Shown here piece after piece: positions 41,673 to 50,507 of a stretch of 64,000 nucleotides of DNA. A program made the translations under genes and the position numbers. A model generated the notes under the pieces. That model was not told the origin of the DNA. It ran no database searches and saw nothing but the letters and a program-made list of their open reading frames with translations. The stretch's first letter is position 1, and every line of letters starts with the position of its first letter. The stretch spans positions 1-64,000 of the forward strand of contig CACWFY010000005.1 of NCBI GenBank assembly GCA_902760345.1. Reading direction: 5' to 3'. The DNA comes from an uncultured Bacteroidales bacterium. Its GTDB lineage: Bacteria; Bacteroidota; Bacteroidia; Bacteroidales; Bacteroidaceae.

Positions 41673-41782
41673 GTGCCGTTTTCACGCCATGAAAGCGTAA
41701 CTTTGAGGTCGTGAAAGTGGCACTTTGTGACCTTCGAAACGTAACTTCGTCACTCTCTATGTCCCACTTCGTGACTAAACAA
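41673..41782. repeat. 22-bp-period array (array B)
   Basis: Five units starting at 41673, 41695, 41717, 41740 and 41762 (spacing 22, 22, 23, 22) beginning GTGCCGTTTT, GCGTAACTTT, GTGGCACTTT, CGTAACTTCG and TCCCACTTCG; several end TGAAA or CGAAA. Words are shared with array A2 at 12039. Confidence 0.75.
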
Positions 41783-41870
41783 GCGTAATAGCGACGCTTA
41801 CCGTCCTAGATTAACTAAAATAGCAAGCACGATTTTTGGCAGTTTTTCTTTACAAGTAGGGGCGCGGTTT

Positions 41871-41899
41871 GCACTACCTTTCACCATAGGTGAAGGTGC
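41871..41899. other. Hairpin upstream of the HAD gene
   Basis: GCAC and CCTTTCACC pair with GGTGAAGG and TGC around an ATA loop. The left arm repeats the sequence GTTTGCACTACCTTT that recurs at the real promoter (from 41941). No T-run, so not a classic terminator. Confidence 0.5.
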
Positions 41900-41924
41900 T
41901 TTCGTTCGGAAAAATGCAAATTTT

Positions 41925-41956
41925 TTTGGTTTTTCGCTCAGTTTGCACTACCTTTG
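41925..41956 (+). promoter_or_regulatory. Promoter of the HAD-panB-MFS cluster
   Basis: TTTG at 41925-41928 and TACCTTTG at 41949-41956, 20 bases apart; ATG at 41976 follows 19 bases later. Confidence 0.75.
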
Positions 41957-41975
41957 CACCCGATTTTTATAAAAG

Positions 41976-42599
41976 ATGTGTAAGAAAGATATGAAAGCAG
42001 CATTGTTCGACCTGGATGGCGTCGTGTTTGACACGGAGCCGCAGTACACCATTTTCTGGGGAGCACAGTGCCGTGAGTTCCATCCGGAGCACCCGGGACT
42101 GGAACACGAAATCAAGGGACAGACGCTGGTGCAGATATACGACGCATGGTTTTCGGGGCCTCTGCAGGACAAGCAGACGCTGATTACGGAGCGTCTGAAT
42201 CAGTATGAGCAGCAGATGTCGTACGACTATGTGGCAGGCTTCGAGGCGTTTGTCAAGACGTTGCGCCAAAAGGGCGTGAAGACGGCGGTGGTGACGAGCT
42301 CGAACAAGCCGAAGATGGAGGCGGTTTATGCCAGCAGACCCGAGTTCAGCAGCCTGTTTGACGCCATCTTGACTTCGGAGGACTTCGAGCGTTCGAAGCC
42401 TGATCCCGACTGCTACCTGAAGGCTGCCGAGCGCTTTGGCATTGAGCCGAAGGACTGCGTGGTCTTCGAGGATTCGTTCAACGGACTGAAGTCGGGTAGG
42501 GCTGCCGGCATGTATGTCGTAGGACTGGCTACGACGAACGATGCTGAGGCCATCCGTCCGCTGTGTGATGAGGTGATAAGTGACTACATTGTACATTAA
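41976..42599 (+). CDS. HAD-superfamily phosphatase (beta-phosphoglucomutase-like)
   Basis: 207 residues from ATG 41976, or 202 from ATG 41991 (MKAALFDLDGVVFDTEP). HAD motif I is FDLDGVVFDTE, motif II TSSNKPKM, motif III Lys in RSKPDPDCYLKA, and motif IV VVFEDSFNGLKSG. The cap domain is of the phosphoglucomutase/phosphatase subclass. Substrate cannot be fixed from sequence. Heads a row of three same-strand genes with gaps of 4-12 bases. Confidence 0.9.
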   Translation: MCKKDMKAALFDLDGVVFDTEPQYTIFWGAQCREFHPEHPGLEHEIKGQTLVQIYDAWFSGPLQDKQTLITERLNQYEQQMSYDYVAGFEAFVKTLRQKGVKTAVVTSSNKPKMEAVYASRPEFSSLFDAILTSEDFERSKPDPDCYLKAAERFGIEPKDCVVFEDSFNGLKSGRAAGMYVVGLATTNDAEAIRPLCDEVISDYIVH

Positions 42600-42611
42600 A
42601 TTTTAAAAGAT

Positions 42612-43433
42612 ATGTCAGGATATTTAGTTAGCGACAATCGCAAAGTGACAACACACCGTTTTATGGAGATGAAGCAGAAAGGCGAGAAGATCTCCATGTT
42701 AACATCGTATGACTACACGATGGCTGGACTGGTCGACAAGGCTGGTATCGACGCCATTCTCGTCGGCGACTCAGCGTCAAACGTGATGGCTGGTAATGCC
42801 ACAACGCTGCCGATGACCGTCGACTATATGATTTATCACGCCCGCTCGGTGGTTCGTGCCGTACAGCGCGCCCTTGTAGTATGCGACATGCCTTTTGGCT
42901 CGTATCAGGTGAATGCTGCTGAGGGTGTGACGAATGCCATTCGCATTATGAAGGAGAGCGGATGTGACGCGCTGAAGATGGAGGGTGGCGTCGAGATACT
43001 GGATACCGTGAAGCGCATTCTTGACGCAGGTATCCCCGTGATGGCACATCTGGGACTGACACCGCAGTCGATTAATAAGTTTGGCACCTATGCCGTGCGT
43101 GCTAAGGAACAGGCTGAGGCCGACAAACTGATGAGCGATGCTATCGCCCTTGCGGAGGTTGGCTGTTTCGGCATTACGCTGGAGAAGGTGCCTGCCCAAT
43201 TGGCTGCTGAGGTGACCAAGACCGTCAAGTGCCCCACTATCGGTATCGGTGCCGGCAATGGCTGCGACGGACAGGTGTTAGTAGTGGCCGACATGCTGGG
43301 TATGACGCAAGGCTTCTCTCCGCGTTTCCTGCGCCGCTATGCCGACTTGAGCACCGTGATTACCGATGCTGTGGGTCACTATGTGGAAGATGTCAAACGT
43401 GGCGACTTCCCTAATGCTAACGAATCGTACTAA
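42612..43433 (+). CDS. panB: 3-methyl-2-oxobutanoate hydroxymethyltransferase
   Basis: A 273-residue enzyme adding a hydroxymethyl group from methylene-tetrahydrofolate to ketoisovalerate, first committed step of pantothenate synthesis. Motifs: [31 protein letters not shown] with metal-binding Asp, [20 protein letters not shown] and [14 protein letters not shown]. Full length. panC/panD are not adjacent. Confidence 0.97.
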   Translation: MSGYLVSDNRKVTTHRFMEMKQKGEKISMLTSYDYTMAGLVDKAGIDAILVGDSASNVMAGNATTLPMTVDYMIYHARSVVRAVQRALVVCDMPFGSYQVNAAEGVTNAIRIMKESGCDALKMEGGVEILDTVKRILDAGIPVMAHLGLTPQSINKFGTYAVRAKEQAEADKLMSDAIALAEVGCFGITLEKVPAQLAAEVTKTVKCPTIGIGAGNGCDGQVLVVADMLGMTQGFSPRFLRRYADLSTVITDAVGHYVEDVKRGDFPNANESY

Positions 43434-43437
43434 TTAG

Positions 43438-44607
43438 ATGAATGTACAGAATACGCCCGTACACATCAAGTTGTGGCACCGTGATTTCTGGTTGCTGTCG
43501 TTCGCCTCGCTGTTGCTGACGGTAGCGGTCTACGTGCTCATTCCCGTAATGCCCAAGTGGCTGATGGACGTTGAGCACTTCACACCCGCACAGACCGGAC
43601 GTGCCATGGGAGTGTTCGGATTAGGACTCTACGTGTTTGGTGCCCTCTGCTCGTGGCTCGTGCAGCAATATCGTCGCAATGTGGTTTGCATGTGGGCCAT
43701 TATTTTCGTTGCCCTTGATGTGGCGTTGTTATGGTATATGGACGCACAGTGTACTATTTCCGTCGATTTCACCATTGTCATGTTGCAGCGCTTCCTCTTG
43801 GGAGCTGCCTTCGGACTGGCGCAGATGGTGCTGGCGTCGACGCTGATAATCGATACCTGCGAGTCGTTCCAGCGTACTGAGGCTAACCACAGCGTGTCGT
43901 GGTTTACGCGCTTCGCACTCTCCTTAGGTCCGTTGGCCGGACTGTTGCTCTATGAATGCTACGGTTTCAACGGTGTCATGCTGGCTTCTGTCGGCTGTGC
44001 CGTCGGTGCTTTTTTGCTGGTGAAACTGGTGGCCTTTCCCTTCCGTACGCCAGAAGAGGGTGTTCATGTGGCTTCGCTCGACCGTTTCTATCTGCCCCAT
44101 GGGACTGTCCTGTTTGTTAACTTCCTGTTGGTCAGCACTGTGGTGGGCCTCTTGCTGAGCATGCCGATGCAGCCGATATCCTATGCGCTGATGATGGGTG
44201 GTTTCCTGTTGGCGCTGCTGGCCCAGCGTTTTGTATTTCGTGATGCTGAGTTGAAGAGTGAGATTATCAGCGGACTGCTGCTGATGGTGGCTGCTCTGCT
44301 GATATTGTTGGTGGCTCCGCAATCACCCATAAGCCCCGTACTGATAGGCCTGAGCGTGGGTGTGATTGGCGCGCGTTATCTGCTGTTCTTCATTAAGCTG
44401 AGCCGTCATTGCCAGCGCGGTACGTCGCAGAGCACCTATTTCCTTGGTTGGGAAACGGGCTTGGCCCTCGGCTTGGCCCTGGGTTACGGCGTGTTTTACG
44501 GGCAGTCGGAGAGCTTGTTGCTGACAGGCGTGGGACTTTGCGTGGTAGCATTGGTAGTCTACCACTTCTTTACCCATGACTGGTTTATGCGCAATAAAAA
44601 CCGATAA
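43438..44607 (+). CDS. MFS transporter
   Basis: 389 residues with about 12 hydrophobic segments and the loop-2 signature region GRAMGVFGLGLYVFGALCSWL, then RRNVV. Major facilitator superfamily, inner membrane. Substrate unknown. Co-directional with panB at a 4-base gap, so pantothenate-related export or import is possible but unproven. Converges on the AddB-like gene at a 6-base gap. Confidence 0.85.
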   Translation: MNVQNTPVHIKLWHRDFWLLSFASLLLTVAVYVLIPVMPKWLMDVEHFTPAQTGRAMGVFGLGLYVFGALCSWLVQQYRRNVVCMWAIIFVALDVALLWYMDAQCTISVDFTIVMLQRFLLGAAFGLAQMVLASTLIIDTCESFQRTEANHSVSWFTRFALSLGPLAGLLLYECYGFNGVMLASVGCAVGAFLLVKLVAFPFRTPEEGVHVASLDRFYLPHGTVLFVNFLLVSTVVGLLLSMPMQPISYALMMGGFLLALLAQRFVFRDAELKSEIISGLLLMVAALLILLVAPQSPISPVLIGLSVGVIGARYLLFFIKLSRHCQRGTSQSTYFLGWETGLALGLALGYGVFYGQSESLLLTGVGLCVVALVVYHFFTHDWFMRNKNR

Positions 44608-44613
44608 TGATAT

Positions 44614-47277
44614 TTACCGTCTGCACATCTGCAGATACGGACAAGACTGACAGACCCTGAGGTCTGCGGTAGGAGTGAACGAGATGTCTTGCGAGAATAT
44701 CTCGTTCACTTTGTCTTCCAATAACTCGTTGAAATGGGCGGAATAGTCGGCAATGTCTGAAATCTTCTCTTTGCCGAAACAAAGCACGGGGTCATAGTCC
44801 TTGGCAGCGGCATGCTGGATGAACAGCAGGGCTGGCGCTACGGGTTGATGGCGCTGGCGGCTGACAATGTCGGCATACACAAACGTCTGCAAGTAGTAGT
44901 CGGCGTGGTCGTGAATCTTCTGTGGGTCGAAGATGTCGTCAACGCTGCTTAACGGCTTGAGCTTGCGGCCGCCCGTCTTGTAGTCTACCACGCGGATGTG
45001 CCCGTCGCTCAACTGGTCTAAACGGTCAATACGTCCACCTATCTTTAGAGACGAGAGGTGAGAGGTGAGGGGACGCTCAACGTCACACTCCAGTCCGAGA
45101 ATGGTAAACGGCGCCAGCCGTATGTCAATCTCGATGAGTTGGCGCAGGTAGCGGATGATGACCTCGCGGTTGATGAGGTGTAGTCCACTCTTGACGGTTT
45201 GGGGCCATTCCATGCGGAAAGCCTCGTCGACGGCCCGCTCGATGGTTGACGGATCCTTTTGTAGCTGCTGCAGGACTTCTTTGGTGACATAGCGCGGCAA
45301 CTGGTGATAGATAAGGTCGGCGGCTTGGTGGAAGATGTTGCCGAAGATGCGGTTGTCCAGCTCCTGCTCGTCGTCGGGAATGTCGGGCTCCTCAAGGCCC
45401 GCCACGTAGCGATAGTAGAACTGTAACTGACAACGCATATACTTGTTGATGGCGGTAGGCGACAGTAAAAAGCCTTTCTCTTCCAATTGTTGCCAGAGTA
45501 CCTTCATGACGTGGGGCGTCTTGCTGATAGGTTGTGGCGTATGACGGCTGATGAGCTTTTCCGATTGCAGGGTACGCTGGGTAATAGAATGGCCGCTTTC
45601 AACCAGTAGTTGTAGCATGAAACGGCTCATTTCACCGCGTTGTCCGTCCTCGGTGGAGTTGTTCCAGAGAATCGTCACGTCCTTGGCGCGTTGCAGCAGC
45701 CGGTGGAAGTAGTAAGCATAGATGCTCACCTTGTTCTCAATGGTCGTCAGTTCGTAGGCGTGACGGATACTATGGGGGATGAACGAACTGTCGTTGACCC
45801 CTTTGGGCATATTACCGTCGTTGCAACTGAGCAGCAGTACGTGGTCGAAGTCGAGGTTGCGCGTCTCTAAAACGCCCATCACCTGCAGGCCCTCGGCAGG
45901 CTCGCCGTGGAAGGGGATGCTAGTTTGCTGGATGAGTTGGTTGACCAGTCGCTGCATGGTGGCATCGGTGACGTTGAGATCGCCGCTTTCCACGAGGGCG
46001 TTCAGGCGGTTGATGAGGGTATAGGCGCGGAATAGCGACTCCTGGAACAATGGGTCGGAAGAGCCCGCTCTCGCTATTTGGCGGAGCATGTCGGGGAGCG
46101 TGGCGTGCTCGCTGTCCTCAAGATATTTGTGATAGGGATGGCGCTGGAAGGCACGTACCAGACGTGGCGTGTGTCCGCCTGCCACCATGTCGTAGTAGCT
46201 TTGGATGAACGAGGCCACAGGGGTCTGGCAGAACGGATAACCCGTGGTGACGTTGACCTTCTCAACCTCGGCGGGTAGGCTGTGGATAACCGTGGGCAGT
46301 AGGTTCTCGTTGCATAGCACGATGGCAGTACGTCGTCCGTCGAGGTAGCGACCTGCCTGTCTAACCCAAGTGCTGACGTAGCGGGCCTGAATATGTTCCG
46401 TGGGTGCTGCAAGAAATGTAATCTGCTTCGGCTGCTTGAAGTTGTCGTAGATGCTGGTATCCTGACGGTCCAGTTCGTTGGGGAAGTACTTCAGGTATTG
46501 TGCGATAAAGCGCCCAGCCTCGTGGCTCTGCATGTAGTAGTGGTCAAAGTCCCAATAGAAAAAGGCCTTTCCGTCTTGCTGCAGATAGCTGAAAAGCTGT
46601 TGCTCAACCTTTTGCAGTAGATTGAAACCGACGAAGAGGTAGCGGTCATAGGGGAAGGCGTCGGGAGTGGCGGAGGTAATGGCGGTAACTACACTACGGT
46701 AGAGGGCACCTTCGTAGGCCAGTCCCTGCTTGGCCAGACGCTCGTTGAAATCGTGGTAAATGGCAGCAAAACGGCTCCACAAGTGCAGAAAACGCTCTTT
46801 AAGCTCACTTTCGTGTTCCTCGGTGAAATGGCTGAAAAAATGCTTTAGCAATTGTCGTTGCTCATCGGTGAGGTAGCTCAAGTCGTCTAATTCGTGGATG
46901 TCGCGCAGATTGGCAAACACCTTATCGGCATCGGCCATGTTCTTGTCGAGGTCGTCAAAGTCACTGATGAGCAGTTGCCCCCAGCTGTAGAACTTGTCGA
47001 GGGTCTCAGCTGAGCCTGTCTGTGCACAGAATGAGCGGTGCAGGTCGCATACCAGTTTGATGGGGTCGGCCACGTTGAGTGATGACCGTCGCCGGAACAG
47101 ATCGCTGATGGTGATGTATGATGGACTCCACAGCGGTTGTCCACCGGCTAGTCGTGCCAGGTGTTCGTTGAGAAACAGCGACGCACGCTTATTAGGAAAG
47201 ACGACCACTGTACGCGACAGGTCAGTGCCGTACTTCTGTATTATGTCTTCTGCAACGTATTCCAAGAACTCTTTCAT
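44614..47277 (-). CDS. AddB-like PD-(D/E)XK nuclease
   Basis: 887 residues. The N-terminal half is an inactive-helicase-like region (VVVFPNKRASLFLNEHLA, then LLLSCNDGNMPKG). The C-terminal nuclease domain has GGRIDRLDQLSDGHIRVVDYKTGG with catalytic Asp and Lys. A Cys in YMRCQLQFYYRY before the nuclease and CQSCPYLQMC at the C-terminus could form the 4-Cys iron-sulfur staple of AddB nucleases. With the AddA-like partner it should process double-strand breaks for recombination. A 7-bp repeat tract encodes PLTSHLS in the nuclease domain. Last gene of its operon. Confidence 0.88.
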   Translation of the reverse strand: MKEFLEYVAEDIIQKYGTDLSRTVVVFPNKRASLFLNEHLARLAGGQPLWSPSYITISDLFRRRSSLNVADPIKLVCDLHRSFCAQTGSAETLDKFYSWGQLLISDFDDLDKNMADADKVFANLRDIHELDDLSYLTDEQRQLLKHFFSHFTEEHESELKERFLHLWSRFAAIYHDFNERLAKQGLAYEGALYRSVVTAITSATPDAFPYDRYLFVGFNLLQKVEQQLFSYLQQDGKAFFYWDFDHYYMQSHEAGRFIAQYLKYFPNELDRQDTSIYDNFKQPKQITFLAAPTEHIQARYVSTWVRQAGRYLDGRRTAIVLCNENLLPTVIHSLPAEVEKVNVTTGYPFCQTPVASFIQSYYDMVAGGHTPRLVRAFQRHPYHKYLEDSEHATLPDMLRQIARAGSSDPLFQESLFRAYTLINRLNALVESGDLNVTDATMQRLVNQLIQQTSIPFHGEPAEGLQVMGVLETRNLDFDHVLLLSCNDGNMPKGVNDSSFIPHSIRHAYELTTIENKVSIYAYYFHRLLQRAKDVTILWNNSTEDGQRGEMSRFMLQLLVESGHSITQRTLQSEKLISRHTPQPISKTPHVMKVLWQQLEEKGFLLSPTAINKYMRCQLQFYYRYVAGLEEPDIPDDEQELDNRIFGNIFHQAADLIYHQLPRYVTKEVLQQLQKDPSTIERAVDEAFRMEWPQTVKSGLHLINREVIIRYLRQLIEIDIRLAPFTILGLECDVERPLTSHLSSLKIGGRIDRLDQLSDGHIRVVDYKTGGRKLKPLSSVDDIFDPQKIHDHADYYLQTFVYADIVSRQRHQPVAPALLFIQHAAAKDYDPVLCFGKEKISDIADYSAHFNELLEDKVNEIFSQDISFTPTADLRVCQSCPYLQMCRR
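45051..45071. repeat. Intragenic 7-bp repeat tract in the AddB-like gene
   Basis: Three heptamers: ACGAGAG, GTGAGAG, GTGAGGG, encoding PLTSHLS just before SLKIGGRID of the nuclease domain. Confidence 0.8.
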
Positions 47278-50200
47278 ACCTCTTGTTTCTCGCTTTTCAC
47301 TTCAACAATTTTATTGCTATACACATACCACAACCAACCTTTGACATGAGGCATACCCATCTGGCGCAACAGCGTCATGTATTCGCTGACCTGCTCCAGG
47401 TATTCGGGCTTGGGTCGGCCGAACTTAAAGTCTACCACATGGGTCTCTTGGCCATCAGTCATCACACGGTCGGGGCGTCGTTCTTCAACGTGCCCCTCTG
47501 CATTCAGACGTAGGATGCTGCATTCGTTGAATAGCTTCCAACGGTTTGAAAACCAGTCTTTCACGCGTTTGTCTTCAAGCCTTTTCTTAAGAATATCAGA
47601 TAGCTTGGCTGCCGTGACCTCATCGTCGTAGACAATCCCCTCACTCTGTAGTTGTTGTAGGGCTGTAGGGATGTCGTCGGTGGTGCGGATGGTCGAGAAG
47701 ATGCCGTGCAGGATGCTGCCCATCTTGATATAACTGAGGGTTGGTTGTTCATCTTCACCCTCGATGAATTCGCGGCTTTTGTTGCTTTGGCGAAACTCCG
47801 TCTTGCTGTCGAAAGTCTCCATGGTGATGACTTCTGGCTGGAGCGGTTGGAGGAAGGGGTTGGTGGTGGGCTTTGGGAACTTATTGGCCTTATTGGTCCC
47901 ATTGGGCTCATGGGTCCCATAGGAGAACGAAATTACACCATCTTCGTGCTCTATGCCGCTGAGTGTGCTGCCTTCTAGCGATAGTTGCGGCAGTACATTT
48001 TCAATTAGTGTTGAGCGTGTCGTCTTACTGCCACGCAAGCCGATGACATATAGTTGGCAAACGGCGCGTGTGAAAGCAACATAAAGTAGGTTGAGGTTGT
48101 CGACGGTGTTCTGCAGGTGCTCTGTCAGATAGTCTTGTTCGTAGATAGTGCCGAGCATCTGGCGTGCGCTATAGTCGATAGGTGCCAGAGGCAGGGCGTC
48201 GAAGGGCGTTTCCGATGGTTTGCACCACAGCACGTCGGGCTGTTCCAGTCGCCAATCGCAGAAGGGTATGATGACGTGCTTGAACTCCAGGCCTTTACTC
48301 TTGTGAATCGACAGAATACGTACACCACCGGTATTGTCCATCTGGATGGTCTTTCCGCTGATGGTCTCATCCCATTCGCGTACAAAGGCGTCGATGTCGT
48401 TGCCCGTATCCTGCACAAAGAGGTTCAACTGGTCATAGAATCGGCAAATATAGGCGCTTTGTCCGTCGAGGCGGTCGAGTTGGAAGATGCTGTAAAGCCG
48501 TTCCACCATTTCATAGAGAGGCATCTGCAACAACTCGTCAGCATGGGCGGTAAATGCCTTGGGTAACAGTTCGTCGATTGGGTGATCCTTGATGAGCAAC
48601 TCGTTTTCGGCTATTGTGTCGCCCAAAACATGGCGGTGGTAGAGCTTGGCTACCGTTGCGCGTGCCAAGAGGTCATCAGGATGTGTCAGTACGTGTAGTG
48701 CCTGAACGAGCAGCGAAGCCGCCACTGATGCGTCGAGACGGAAGGCTTCGTCGCTGACCAGTGGAATGTCGGGCTGATGAATGCTAAAATATTCGGCGAT
48801 AGCGGGAATATGCTTGTTGGTACGCACCAGTATGGCGATGTCCTGCAGAGGCGTGCCGTCGGCTTTCAGTTGGCTGATGGTCTCTGCCAGTAGCGCCATA
48901 GTCTGTTCCTGATAGTCGTTGGCAGGCAACAGGCGGATGTTTACGTAGCCGTTGAAACCGCGCTTTTCGGGAATCAACTGATTCACATCCGCATAGGCAT
49001 GGCGCAACTGTTCGGCACCGGCAGGCGATTCTTCGCGCTGGGCTTCGTATTCCTGCCGTGCCGCCTCGGTAAAAAAGGCGTTGTTGAAGGCGATGATATT
49101 GCGCTCAGATCGGTAATTTGTCTCCAGCGGCTTGATTTCCACCGTTTCATCGGCATACGGGAACTCGCGGTCGATGGCATTTAGTAGACGCCAGTCGCCT
49201 GAGCGCCATCGGTAGATGCTCTGTTTGACGTCGCCCACTATCAGGTTCTCCGAGTCTTGGTGGCTCATACACTCGTTGAGGAGTACCTTAAAGTTCTTCC
49301 ATTGGATGGTGCTTGTGTCTTGGAACTCGTCAATCATAACGTGTTCCAGTTGTGTACCAATCTTTTCGAAGATGAATGGTGAGTCGCTATCGCTAATCAG
49401 CGCATGTAGCAATTGTTGGGTGTCGCTAAGCAGGAAGCGGTTCGACTCGTCATTCAGCGTGCGCACCTTCTGTTCGATGCTGCCCAGTAGACGCAGCTGG
49501 GTGAGGTGGCGCAGCGTGAGGTCTGCCGACTGGTAGAGACGCCATTGGCGCGGACGCTCGTCCATAGCCTCAGCCAGCAGGGGCATCAGAGACGCTTCTG
49601 CCACAGCATGAATGAATTCGGGCCTTTCGCTCTTTTGGGTGTACCATTTCGAGGCATCTTCACGACATTCGCAGGCGCGCTTGCCAACTATCTGTTCATC
49701 CATAGCACCATCGCGCAACTTCTGGAAGAAGCTGGCAACGCCTTTGTTTCCGTACGCTATTTCATTGATCGTAATGCCTTCATCTTCAAGGATTTCAAAG
49801 AAACGATTGCCTAAAGACTTCATGCGTGTAGTTGCATCTTGGCGGATATCGCGTAGTTGTTTAGTATAAGCCTCGATAAAACCGGGCTTTTCCAACACCG
49901 TCTTGAGATTATCGCTTTGTTCCTTGTAATTGTCGCTGAAGATGGTCTTTCCAAACTGCTTTACCTGTCCGATGATATTCCACGAGTGGTCATCGTTGAT
50001 TTTCTCCATGATATAGTTGAGCAGCCATTGCAACATGACGTCGCTGTGCGTCAGCGAGTCGATGAGACGTTCGACGGCCTGTTCTTCCACCTGCACATCG
50101 TTAAGACTGACGCGCAGGTTGGCCGTCAGGTCCAGTTCGCGTGCTAGATTGCGCAACACGCTCTGGAAGAACGAGTCGATGGTTTCCACGCGGAAGTAGT

Positions 50201-50507
50201 TGTAGTTATGCAGCAAGAGATGAAGGGACTGTCCGGCACGCTCGCGAATTATCTCGTCAGGCATTTCTGTCTCTTCACGTAATCGCTGCAGATAACTATC
50301 AGAATCGGTCAGTCCGTGGCTGATGCCATAGAGTTGGCTGAGGATGCGCATCTTCATCTCTTCCGTTGCCTTATTGGTAAAGGTCACAGCGAGGATGTTG
50401 CGGTAACTCATGGGATTCTTGATGAGCAACTTGATGTATTCAACAGCGAGGGTAAAGGTTTTGCCCGAACCAGCGCTGGCCTTATAGACAGTCAGTGGTT
50501 TTACCAT
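47274..50507 (-). CDS. AddA-like UvrD/RecB-family helicase-nuclease
   Basis: 1077 residues. Superfamily 1A helicase motifs: Walker A YKASAGSGKTFTLA at residues 8-21, TFTNKATEEMKMRI, TIDSFFQ, motif II DEFQDTS, NYRSERNII, SIHKSKGLEFKHV and LYVAFTRA. The C-terminal nuclease has HVVDFKFGRPKPEYLEQVSEY. It unwinds and degrades DNA ends as AddAB/RecBCD does. Its stop overlaps the AddB start by four bases and its start overlaps the DUF5686 gene by seven. A 9-bp repeat tract encodes GTHEPNGTNKANK in a linker. Confidence 0.92.
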   Translation of the reverse strand: MVKPLTVYKASAGSGKTFTLAVEYIKLLIKNPMSYRNILAVTFTNKATEEMKMRILSQLYGISHGLTDSDSYLQRLREETEMPDEIIRERAGQSLHLLLHNYNYFRVETIDSFFQSVLRNLARELDLTANLRVSLNDVQVEEQAVERLIDSLTHSDVMLQWLLNYIMEKINDDHSWNIIGQVKQFGKTIFSDNYKEQSDNLKTVLEKPGFIEAYTKQLRDIRQDATTRMKSLGNRFFEILEDEGITINEIAYGNKGVASFFQKLRDGAMDEQIVGKRACECREDASKWYTQKSERPEFIHAVAEASLMPLLAEAMDERPRQWRLYQSADLTLRHLTQLRLLGSIEQKVRTLNDESNRFLLSDTQQLLHALISDSDSPFIFEKIGTQLEHVMIDEFQDTSTIQWKNFKVLLNECMSHQDSENLIVGDVKQSIYRWRSGDWRLLNAIDREFPYADETVEIKPLETNYRSERNIIAFNNAFFTEAARQEYEAQREESPAGAEQLRHAYADVNQLIPEKRGFNGYVNIRLLPANDYQEQTMALLAETISQLKADGTPLQDIAILVRTNKHIPAIAEYFSIHQPDIPLVSDEAFRLDASVAASLLVQALHVLTHPDDLLARATVAKLYHRHVLGDTIAENELLIKDHPIDELLPKAFTAHADELLQMPLYEMVERLYSIFQLDRLDGQSAYICRFYDQLNLFVQDTGNDIDAFVREWDETISGKTIQMDNTGGVRILSIHKSKGLEFKHVIIPFCDWRLEQPDVLWCKPSETPFDALPLAPIDYSARQMLGTIYEQDYLTEHLQNTVDNLNLLYVAFTRAVCQLYVIGLRGSKTTRSTLIENVLPQLSLEGSTLSGIEHEDGVISFSYGTHEPNGTNKANKFPKPTTNPFLQPLQPEVITMETFDSKTEFRQSNKSREFIEGEDEQPTLSYIKMGSILHGIFSTIRTTDDIPTALQQLQSEGIVYDDEVTAAKLSDILKKRLEDKRVKDWFSNRWKLFNECSILRLNAEGHVEERRPDRVMTDGQETHVVDFKFGRPKPEYLEQVSEYMTLLRQMGMPHVKGWLWYVYSNKIVEVKSEKQEV
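47877..47920. repeat. Intragenic 9-bp repeat tract in the AddA-like gene
   Basis: Units GAACTTATT, GGCCTTATT, GGTCCCATT, GGGCTCAT (8 bases), GGGTCCCAT. Read in the gene direction as NGT, NKA, NK and similar triplets. Same unit family as the intergenic arrays at 4332 and 26558. Confidence 0.8.
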
